31,687 nt of DNA from positions 1-31,687 of the forward strand of contig JBCCHB010000182.1 in NCBI GenBank assembly GCA_039028975.1, written 5' to 3'. The DNA is from JAHBNG01 sp039028975. GTDB lineage: Bacteria; Chloroflexota; Anaerolineae; Caldilineales; Caldilineaceae. The notes under the pieces were generated by a model. That model made no database searches and had not been told where the DNA came from. It saw nothing but the letters and a program-made list of their open reading frames with translations. Below, piece after piece: positions 8,270 to 14,789 of the stretch; the stretch's first letter is position 1, and the number at the start of each line of letters is the position of its first letter. Made by a program: the position numbers and the translations under genes.

Positions 8270-10246
8270 TTACGGATCTGCGAATTCATTCTCCCACACC
8301 ACAATCAACTGATTCCCTGCCGTCACCAAATCCAGATCCCCATCCCCATCTAGATCCACCGGCTCAATCCAGCGAACAACATCCTCTGGATCGCCTAGGC
8401 CTTGAGCTGTCCAAGGGGCTTGGAAGGCATTCTCATCCCGTTCCCAGATGGTTAGCTCAGTGCCCTCTCTGACGGCTTGGCTACCGCTGACCAACTCGAC
8501 AATACCGTCTTGATCATAATCGAGGGCGGCTAAACCCATCTCAGAACTTGGATTCGGACCCAGCATTTGGCCCGACCAGAGATCATCGAAGGGTGTGCCA
8601 TCATTCTGCCAGATAAACAGTTCATGCAATTCTCGGTAGCCACCCCCCGATATGAGATCGAGAAAGCCATCGTCATCTACGTCAGCGACGGCAATTGATC
8701 CCACGTCGCCCTGGGTTAATCCGACATCGGTCGGTTCCCATGGCCCATTGAGCGGATCGCCCTGATTCTCCCAGGCGATGATCTCGTAATCTTCGCCTCG
8801 GCGACCGCCGGTGGTAATATCGAGATCGCCATCCCCATCCAGATCTGCGACCTTTAAGTCATAAATAGTGTCGTCTGTTGTCGCCAGATCATGGCGCGGC
8901 CACAGACCAGAAAAGGGTGCGCCATTGTTCTCCCACAGCTTTAGCTTGACAGGTTCCAGACCTTCACCGCCAAAGACGAGATCCATATCCCCATCTTGAT
9001 CCATATCTGCTGCTACTAGTGCAGTCACGTAGCGCTCAATTTTGCCGACGCTATTGGCCCGCCAGATAATGCCATCGAAGGGCGTGCCATCGTTCTGCCA
9101 GATAATTAGCTCAAAATCTTCTTCCAATGCACTGCCCGACACTACATCAAGATCTCCATCTAAATCGTAGTCGGCTACGGCAATGTGGGATAGTTGAGCG
9201 CTGCTCTTGCCCAGAATCTGAGGAGTCCAGGGGAAATCGCTCAGAGTCCCCGGATTTTGAAAGATGAGAATGTGGCTATCGAGGCCATTGTTGCTTGGAG
9301 CGACAAGATCAAGATCGCCATCACCGTCCAGATCGCCTGCCGAAATTTGAGTCACTGCCCCTAGCTCGCTGTCTAGAATATGACCAGCTACAAACGATGG
9401 AGCCATACTCACCAAGGGTTCACTGGGCTTCGGAGCCAATTTGTTATAGACTCGCAAATTGTCGACGAGCATATCGGTCGCTTCGGAACGTCCTTCGATG
9501 ACTAGCGGGTGTTCTCGATACACGTCAAAGTCAATCCGCTGGCGGGGCGAAAACTTCAGCTTGCCATCGCGATAAAAATAGACGACACCATCTTCGCCGA
9601 TTTCGATCTGGTAATGATGCCAACTGTCATTCAGCGGCGTGAACGACTCCTCCCACTTCTCCTGACCAAGCCAGTAGCCCACGATTTCCGCCTCTGTAGC
9701 CGGCGCAATATAGATCCTAACCAGCATGAATGGTTGGCCTTCAATTCCCTTGTATTCATCGAACTGGGCACGGCTGATGCCCACAGCAACGGCCTGCCAG
9801 TGTTCTAGACTCGTTCGCCCCTTGGCCCAAAATTCGATGGTTAGCCCTGGCTCCAGTTTGAGATCAAAGCGGGAGACAACCCCGCTCTCGTAGTTTCGGT
9901 CGCCACTGGGATCAAACGCGGCACTGCCGTCTAGCCCGCCATCTATGATTCGAGGTGCAGGATGACCATAAGCCTTCCAGATCCTGCCGTCAATACTATT
10001 GTTTGGATCACTGATATCTCCCCAATCTTCAAAGAAGTCTAGTGGTGGCGAAGTGGGTTCTACGTTGACGATCGGTATAGACTCGGCTGTGGCTGTTGGT
10101 GGAACGGTTTGAGATGCCGTTGGTTCCGTCTTCACCAGATCATCCGGCGGCGGCGGCTCAACCTCCACATCAAAGAGCGCATAGATTCCTACCACAACGA
10201 TTAGTAGTACTGCAAGTGGAATGATCCACTGACTCGAATGGCGCAT
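8270..10246 (-). CDS. Membrane-anchored LamG-like / FG-GAP (VCBS) repeat protein
   Basis: A protein of 658 residues with an N-terminal membrane anchor or uncleaved signal (about residues 7-25), a short Pro/Thr-rich spacer, a concanavalin/LamG-like beta-sandwich region (about 55-250), then seven FG-GAP/VCBS repeats (about 300-650). Each repeat carries a D-x-D-x-D-G type calcium loop, for example DLDGDGDLDLV; the sixth is degenerate (DYDQDGIVELV). Seven copies fit a seven-bladed, integrin-like propeller, so an extracellular calcium-dependent binding role is inferred. I chose the ATG at 10246 because AGGAGG lies 5 bases upstream; the longer frame to 10270 adds eight residues without such a site. 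The gene is downstream of, and codirectional with, a two-component system, with a phased repeat array between them. Confidence 0.85.
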   Translation of the reverse strand: MRHSSQWIIPLAVLLIVVVGIYALFDVEVEPPPPDDLVKTEPTASQTVPPTATAESIPIVNVEPTSPPLDFFEDWGDISDPNNSIDGRIWKAYGHPAPRIIDGGLDGSAAFDPSGDRNYESGVVSRFDLKLEPGLTIEFWAKGRTSLEHWQAVAVGISRAQFDEYKGIEGQPFMLVRIYIAPATEAEIVGYWLGQEKWEESFTPLNDSWHHYQIEIGEDGVVYFYRDGKLKFSPRQRIDFDVYREHPLVIEGRSEATDMLVDNLRVYNKLAPKPSEPLVSMAPSFVAGHILDSELGAVTQISAGDLDGDGDLDLVAPSNNGLDSHILIFQNPGTLSDFPWTPQILGKSSAQLSHIAVADYDLDGDLDVVSGSALEEDFELIIWQNDGTPFDGIIWRANSVGKIERYVTALVAADMDQDGDMDLVFGGEGLEPVKLKLWENNGAPFSGLWPRHDLATTDDTIYDLKVADLDGDGDLDITTGGRRGEDYEIIAWENQGDPLNGPWEPTDVGLTQGDVGSIAVADVDDDGFLDLISGGGYRELHELFIWQNDGTPFDDLWSGQMLGPNPSSEMGLAALDYDQDGIVELVSGSQAVREGTELTIWERDENAFQAPWTAQGLGDPEDVVRWIEPVDLDGDGDLDLVTAGNQLIVVWENEFADP

Positions 10247-10290
10247 GGAAACCTCCTGATGAAGTGCCATGTGTTTATACTAGGCTTCGT

Positions 10291-10331
10291 ATAAAGTAAC
10301 ATTTTCCTCTTAAGTTGCGTTGTTACTTTAT
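10291..10331. promoter_or_regulatory. 10-bp perfect inverted repeat upstream of the FG-GAP gene
   Basis: ATAAAGTAAC (10291-10300) and GTTACTTTAT (10322-10331) are exact inverted copies separated by 21 bases, 45-85 bases upstream of the chosen start. The spacing of the arm centres (about 31 bases, three helical turns) suits a dimeric regulator, or the arms may fold in the 5' leader. The right arm overlaps a TATACTGG-type motif at 10327-10347. Confidence 0.45.
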
Positions 10332-10347
10332 CACGACCACCAGTATA
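10327..10347 (-). repeat. Shared intergenic motif, copy A
   Basis: Read on the minus strand this is TATACTGGTGGTCGTGATAA plus A. It differs at a single position from the copy at 13539-13559 over 21 bases. Both lie upstream of minus-strand genes, on either side of the two-component system, so it could be a shared operator or the remains of a small dispersed repeat. Confidence 0.55.
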
Positions 10348-10380
10348 CGTTTTAAGGATAGATGGATTTGGGCCTGAGTG

Positions 10381-10442
10381 TGTGTTAGAGATGTGGCAAA
10401 GAATGACAAAATTGTGGCAAATTGTGTCAGAAATGTGTCAGA
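10381..10442 (-). promoter_or_regulatory. Six helically phased direct repeats, likely response-regulator operator
   Basis: On the plus strand, boxes of the form TGTGKCARA start at 10381 (TGTGTTAGA), 10392 (TGTGGCAAA), 10402 (AATGACAAA), 10413 (TGTGGCAAA), 10423 (TGTGTCAGA) and 10434 (TGTGTCAGA). The spacings are 11, 10, 11, 10 and 11, that is 10.5 bases per repeat. A degenerate seventh may start at 10444. In the direction of the FG-GAP gene they read TYTGMCACA. OmpR/PhoB-family regulators bind direct repeats with this periodicity, and one is encoded 900 bases away. The array is 135-196 bases upstream of the FG-GAP start. Confidence 0.6.
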
Positions 10443-10451
10443 TTGCGTTTG

Positions 10452-11357
10452 TTATGATAGATCAACCGGGGCTGTAAGAGGCAAAATTATACTGATTGTT
10501 GTTCCTTCACCAAAGTGGCTCTCGATTTGTAATTCACCACCGTGTTGCTCGACGATGCGTTTGACAATCGCTAATCCCAAGCCGCTTCCGCTCTGGGCAT
10601 GGTGGCGAGCATCCGGTACACGGTAAGCAGAATCGGCCAGCAGGGAGAGCAGCGATTTGGGAATGCCTGCTCCATCATCGGAAACAGCCAGTTGAACCGC
10701 ATTGTGCTGGGATGTAATGCTAAGAATGATCTGTTGGCTCTCTGCCCTGGCATATTTGAGGCTATTTTCAACCAAATTGATCAGCGCCTGTTTGATTTGG
10801 TCTCGATTGAGCAGTACTTGAGGCGGGCGTTCGGGACCATGGTAGACCAGATCGATGCCCTGCTCACCTGCCCTATCGGTGTATTCCATCATAATGTCTG
10901 CAACGATGCCGCGAAGCCGGACAGAGCGCATGGAAATCGGGGCGTTTTCACTCTCTAATTCAGCCAGCAGACGTAGGTTGTGGGTCAGCTCGAGCAGTTG
11001 TCGGGTTTCAGCTCGGATCTGGCTGACATACTCTACCTCTTTTGGTAAGCATAATCCCTGATTGTTTGCGGAAGTATAGTGGTTGCTCTCTTCCAGATTG
11101 GTCACTGCCCCTAGAATGGCTTGTAAGGAGTTCGTTGTTTGATGAGAGAGCTGCCGCATAAAGTGTTCGTAACTCTCTTGTTGCGGGGACGGCTGCGTTG
11201 GAGAATCTGCCCGGGATTGGAGCTTTTCTACTTCCGTGATTAACTCTTTCTTCTCGCGGGTTCGCTGGATAAGTAAGCCAACAAGAAAAGGAATGGAGCC
11301 GATGAGTAACAAGAGAAAGGCAAAGCCATAAAGGTTAAATTGTACTTGAAACGTCAT
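10452..11357 (-). CDS. Sensor histidine kinase
   Basis: This 301-residue protein has one N-terminal membrane segment (about residues 9-30), a short charged/coiled stretch, a HisKA-type dimerisation helix with the likely phosphorylated His72 (LSHQTTNSLQ), and a HATPase_c domain. That domain shows an N box (LVENSLKYA, Asn198), a G1 box (DDGAGIP, Asp228), a G2 box (SGSGLGLAIVK) and a final GEGT. The H-box context is atypical, with Gln instead of Glu after the His. No extracellular sensor domain or HAMP is visible, so it probably senses through the membrane segment or a partner. Its ATG overlaps the regulator's TGA (11354-11357), which indicates translational coupling and a cognate pair. Confidence 0.92.
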   Translation of the reverse strand: MTFQVQFNLYGFAFLLLLIGSIPFLVGLLIQRTREKKELITEVEKLQSRADSPTQPSPQQESYEHFMRQLSHQTTNSLQAILGAVTNLEESNHYTSANNQGLCLPKEVEYVSQIRAETRQLLELTHNLRLLAELESENAPISMRSVRLRGIVADIMMEYTDRAGEQGIDLVYHGPERPPQVLLNRDQIKQALINLVENSLKYARAESQQIILSITSQHNAVQLAVSDDGAGIPKSLLSLLADSAYRVPDARHHAQSGSGLGLAIVKRIVEQHGGELQIESHFGEGTTISIILPLTAPVDLS

Positions 11358-12064
11358 TCGGAGCGACCACTAAATTTGTATCCCCAACCATGCACCGAGT
11401 GAATATAGGTAGGTTGTTTGGGGTTGGGTTCAATTTTCTTTCGTAATCGTTTGATGCATGAGGTGACTGCTGAGTCCGAGACGGCACCGCTCATGTCATT
11501 CCAAACGTATTCGATTAAATCGTCACGTGAGCAGGGCGTACCGTTCTTGTGAACTAAATATTCCAGTAGATCAAATTCAAGAACCGTCAGCGAAACAGGG
11601 ATGGAGTCGGCCACTGCCTGACGATTCCTCTGATCGATCTGAAGATAAGAGTCCTTGTAAGTGTACGAAGATGGTTTACCCTCCTGGGCAGAAGCTCTAG
11701 CCTTCTGTAGGAGTGGCCACATCTCTGCCCGCAAGAGGGGCAGTTCAAAGGGCTTGAGTAGATACTTGTCTGCACCAACTTCTAAGCCAATGATTCGATC
11801 GATGACCTCTTTCCGCTCACCAGAGATCATAATGATAGGGATCCAATTGGGGCTGCGTCGAACTTCGCGACAAACATCTAAGCCATCAATTGAGGGCATT
11901 TCTACATCCAAAATAATCAGATCTGGCGTGTTGACCTGTAGATATGCAATGGCTTCTGCACCGCCTTCTGCCAATACAACGTGGAAGCCATGATTGGTTA
12001 AATAGTCACCGATGGATTTGCGCACATTCTCTTGATCATCCACTAGCAGAATTGTCGTGTCCAT
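11354..12064 (-). CDS. OmpR/PhoB-family response regulator
   Basis: 236 residues. The receiver domain (about 1-120) has the acidic pair Asp9/Asp10, phospho-acceptor Asp53 (ILDVEMP), Ser81 and Lys104 (LKPF). A winged-helix Trans_reg_C domain follows (about 140-233), with the usual V-W-N-D recognition region and the C-terminal V-H-G-W-G-Y-K-F hairpin. All catalytic residues are present, so it should be phosphorylated by the coupled kinase and bind DNA as a dimer. The likely targets are the phased repeats at 10381-10442. The start ATG is 12064; the preceding ribosome binding site is weak (GGGTG). It lies 45 bases from the amidohydrolase stop on the same strand, so read-through from that gene is possible. 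Confidence 0.94.
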   Translation of the reverse strand: MDTTILLVDDQENVRKSIGDYLTNHGFHVVLAEGGAEAIAYLQVNTPDLIILDVEMPSIDGLDVCREVRRSPNWIPIIMISGERKEVIDRIIGLEVGADKYLLKPFELPLLRAEMWPLLQKARASAQEGKPSSYTYKDSYLQIDQRNRQAVADSIPVSLTVLEFDLLEYLVHKNGTPCSRDDLIEYVWNDMSGAVSDSAVTSCIKRLRKKIEPNPKQPTYIHSVHGWGYKFSGRSE

Positions 12065-12109
12065 TTCTATACACCCAGACGGTTCCAGAAAGATAATATA
12101 ACTCGAGCC

Positions 12110-13372
12110 TCAACTCTCAAGTTTGTAGAATACGCCACCTTTCATAATGCCGTGTAAGTAACGATCCGGGTCTTGTAGACAGCCAAGGTCATTGAGCGGA
12201 TCACCATCCACAATCAGGAGATCGGCCCGAGCACCAGTGGCTACCACGCCAGTTTCCCCTACTTCGTTAAAGAGTTCTGCCGCGTTGACTGTGGCCCCTC
12301 GGATGATGTCGATGGGGGCTTGCACCTGACTACGAATGCTGAATTCGTTAAGTTGATGTTTGTGCATCTGCCCCAGCAGATCGGTCCCATAGACTAGATT
12401 GACCCCAGCGTGATGAGCCATCTCCAATGCTCTGATCCCGGCATCCCGCACCTCAAAGACTTTGGCATGGAGTGCCTCAGGCAAGCCCGCTTCAACCCCT
12501 TCTTTGGCCAACGCATCGTAGGTAGAGAGGGTTGGCACCATATAGGCATCGTGCTTGAGGAATAATTCAATGCTGCTTTCATCGATGAGATTACAGTGTT
12601 CAAGAGAGCGGACACCGCATTCAATGGCCCGATTGACGGCCCGAGCGCTGTAGGTGTGGCCGGTGACGTAGAGTCCAGCCATCTCAGCTTCTTCTACCGC
12701 AGCCCGGATTTCATCCAACGAAAATTGGTCATTGGAGATGCGATCTGTGGGTGACGCGACACCACCCGAGAGCATGAGCTTGATGTGATTGGCCCCTTTA
12801 CGCACTTCATCTCGACAGGCTGCACGTACAGCATCCACCCCGTCGCAAAGACGTCCCAACGCGGCTGACTGACCCAAGCCGATGACAGTCTCTTCACCCC
12901 GGCCCCTGGTATCACCATGCCCGCCGGTTTGAGAGAGGGCCTGGCCGCAGAAGAAAACCCGTGGCCCAACGAAGTAGCCCTCGTCCACGGCAAAAGCGAT
13001 TCCATAGTCCGCTCCCGCCTCATCCCGCACGGTGGTAAAGCCGCGCATGAGCATGTCCTCCAGGATTTCGGCCGTGCGTGCCGCTGTATAGAAAGGAGAC
13101 GTACGCAAGATCTCAGTGACGTTGGCCGTCCAGGCCGTGACGTGAACATGGGCATCACATAAGCCAGGCATGATCGTCTTACCAGCTACATCCACAATTT
13201 GGGCATCCTCGGACACCCTTCGTTCAGCCGCCATTGGTTCTACTTGCTCAATACGTCCTTCCCGAACAACGACACGCTGATTGGGCTGCATCGCTCCCTG
13301 AACCACATCCAACAGCGTAGTGTTTTCTAGGACAATGGGGGTTTTTGAGTCTGACTTGGGTTGGATTTTCAT
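12110..13372 (-). CDS. Metal-dependent amidohydrolase (imidazolonepropionase / Xaa-Pro dipeptidase-like)
   Basis: 420 residues of the amidohydrolase superfamily, cytoplasmic. Visible metal-site motifs are HVH after MPGLCDA, the lysine of the IKLMLSGG strand (candidate carboxylated bridge), VTGHTYS, SLEHCN and the catalytic Asp of VYGTDLL. This pattern matches the group of imidazolonepropionase-like hydrolases and prolidase-like dipeptidases, which cleave cyclic amides or Xaa-Pro bonds; the true substrate is not visible. I chose ATG 13372; the frame extends five codons to a TTG at 13387, but AAAGG lies 8 bases before the ATG. A 45-base nested hairpin (13405-13449) sits in the leader. It is divergent from the hydratase-like gene at 13716. 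Confidence 0.88.
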   Translation of the reverse strand: MKIQPKSDSKTPIVLENTTLLDVVQGAMQPNQRVVVREGRIEQVEPMAAERRVSEDAQIVDVAGKTIMPGLCDAHVHVTAWTANVTEILRTSPFYTAARTAEILEDMLMRGFTTVRDEAGADYGIAFAVDEGYFVGPRVFFCGQALSQTGGHGDTRGRGEETVIGLGQSAALGRLCDGVDAVRAACRDEVRKGANHIKLMLSGGVASPTDRISNDQFSLDEIRAAVEEAEMAGLYVTGHTYSARAVNRAIECGVRSLEHCNLIDESSIELFLKHDAYMVPTLSTYDALAKEGVEAGLPEALHAKVFEVRDAGIRALEMAHHAGVNLVYGTDLLGQMHKHQLNEFSIRSQVQAPIDIIRGATVNAAELFNEVGETGVVATGARADLLIVDGDPLNDLGCLQDPDRYLHGIMKGGVFYKLES

Positions 13373-13404
13373 CTCTTCGCCTTTCAAAAGAAGAGGGCAA
13401 TACA

Positions 13405-13449
13405 GTTCAATTAGAAACCTTATTTAGGCTTCTTTACACCAAATTGAAC
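13405..13449 (-). promoter_or_regulatory. Nested hairpin in the amidohydrolase leader
   Basis: GTTCAATT (13405-13412) pairs perfectly with AATTGAAC (13442-13449). Inside it AGAAACCT (13413-13420) pairs with AGGCTTCT (13426-13433) at seven of eight positions. The structure begins 32 bases upstream of the chosen ATG, so it would lie in the mRNA leader or act as an operator. Confidence 0.4.
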
Positions 13450-13538
13450 AGATCCATGTAGACTATAGAATGTAGCAAAGCCCAATTATACGTAGGCTGC
13501 GCAAAAATGCACAGTTTTCTTTCTGGTAGAAATGTTCG

Positions 13539-13559
13539 TTTATCACGACCGCCAGTATA
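13539..13559 (-). repeat. Shared intergenic motif, copy B
   Basis: On the minus strand it reads TATACTGGCGGTCGTGATAA plus A, identical at 20 of 21 positions to the copy at 10327-10347. It lies about 170 bases upstream of the amidohydrolase start and also upstream of the divergent hydratase-like gene. Confidence 0.55.
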
Positions 13560-13715
13560 TATAGTTATTTGGTCATTTTGACATGATAGTTGATTTGGGA
13601 AAGACTGGCTATGGAAGAGTATGCTCTCTGTAGTACAATTTGGCAAAGAATCAGTCGTTCCCAATATCAATGAGAGACTCTTCGGTTCCGTCGCAAGCGA
13701 CTGTAACCAAACAGA

Positions 13716-14561
13716 GTGACATTGAGATCGACTGAGCATGGAACGACCGCGGGCAAACAACATCGGGGGTGCCATATTCATTCATTAAGCGAAAGTTTTT
13801 ATCATGCCTTCTATCATCGGGAATGGTCTGGCCAAGCGGTCCCATCAATGTCTGAGCTGTCACTTGAGGAGGCCTACCAGATACAAGATGAGGTGGCTCA
13901 ACTGCGGGTGGAGCGCGGCGAGCAAGTTGTTGGCTTCAAAGTAGGCTGCACCAGCTCTGCCATCCGCACCCAATTCGGACTTAAGGAGCCGATCAGCGCT
14001 AGGCTATTTTCTCCCTACCTGTATGAAGATAGCGTTCACCTTGATTGGCGTGGGTATCTCAATTGTGCCATCGAACCGGAGCTGGTGATCAAGATAGGCA
14101 AGGACCTCACGGACGAAGATCCCTCGGACCAGGAACTCATTGACGCCATCGACTACGTCAGTCCCGGAATTGAGCTACACAACTTCAAATTCTGGTCTGC
14201 AGCGCCCACTTCCCAAGAGCTAATCGCCTCCGGCGGCATTTGGGCAGGGCTGGTGATCGGCAGCCAACGAGTCTCGCCAGAAGCGTTATCCTTTCAAGAT
14301 GAACTGTTTCGCGTCTATAAGAATGAACGGCTGATTACCCAAGCACCGGCTAGCGAAATTATGGGTGGCCCGCTCCACTCTCTACGCTGGTTGGTGAACT
14401 ACTTGACCCAACGAGGAATGACCCTACAAAAAGGTAGCCTGATCATTCCAGGCTCTCCGGTCGAGTTGGTTTCCATAACGGAAGACAGCAACCTGAGAAT
14501 TGAGATTGAGCGCGTGGGGAGTGCGGGTACACTGTTTGAAACAATGAGTACAGAAGGATGA
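13716..14561 (+). CDS. 2-keto-4-pentenoate hydratase-like protein (FAH superfamily)
   Basis: Up to 281 residues. The sequence shows the MhpD/FAH-fold pattern: an N-terminal helix pair (SLEEAYQIQDEVAQLR), VGFKVGCTS, the conserved CAIEPELVI with a metal-binding Glu-x-Glu, VSPGIELHN, a G-G-P-L-H-S-L-RWL helix and a C-terminal LIIPGSPVE. Family members hydrate 2-hydroxypenta-2,4-dienoate to 4-hydroxy-2-oxovalerate in meta-cleavage pathways, or decarboxylate related oxo acids; which reaction applies is not visible. The start is uncertain. GTG 13716 is the outermost in-frame start, its first 20 or so residues look non-conserved, and no clear ribosome binding site was found. The next in-frame ATG, residue 45, would cut into the domain. 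Confidence 0.8.
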   Translation: MTLRSTEHGTTAGKQHRGCHIHSLSESFYHAFYHREWSGQAVPSMSELSLEEAYQIQDEVAQLRVERGEQVVGFKVGCTSSAIRTQFGLKEPISARLFSPYLYEDSVHLDWRGYLNCAIEPELVIKIGKDLTDEDPSDQELIDAIDYVSPGIELHNFKFWSAAPTSQELIASGGIWAGLVIGSQRVSPEALSFQDELFRVYKNERLITQAPASEIMGGPLHSLRWLVNYLTQRGMTLQKGSLIIPGSPVELVSITEDSNLRIEIERVGSAGTLFETMSTEG

Positions 14562-14566
14562 AAATT

Positions 14567-14634
14567 AGTCCAGAGTCCAGGGTCCAAAGTCCAGAGTCTC
14601 GTGTCCAAAGTCTAGTGTCCAAAGTCCAGAGTCT
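14567..14634. repeat. Degenerate tandem repeat of GTCCARAGTCCAGAGTC type
   Basis: About seven copies of an AGTCCAGAG / TGTCCAAAG unit with a period of 9 to 10 bases begin five bases after the hydratase-like stop and fill most of the gap to the next gene. There is no spacer structure as in CRISPR arrays and no coding potential. Confidence 0.75.
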
Positions 14635-14789
14635 ATATCTGAGGTAACTGACTTCGGCCCGTGGCCTTGATACTTTGGACTATTTCCGGGGCAGCATATG
14701 AAGAATTAAATCCCCTCATAGAAAACTTCATATCTTTACTGCCTTTCAAGATTCTATACCATTAATCTACACAAAAGGAGGGTGATCAA

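Larger units (their letters stand above)
13373..13715. other. Divergent intergenic region, 343 bp
   Basis: It separates the minus-strand amidohydrolase from the plus-strand hydratase-like gene, so it should contain both promoters. It holds the leader hairpin at 13405-13449 and a TATACTGG-type motif at 13539-13559. Short open frames here show no recognisable protein. Confidence 0.6.

Noticed and set aside
14567..14634. Possible CRISPR array
   Set aside because: Units are 9-10 bases and contiguous with no spacers.
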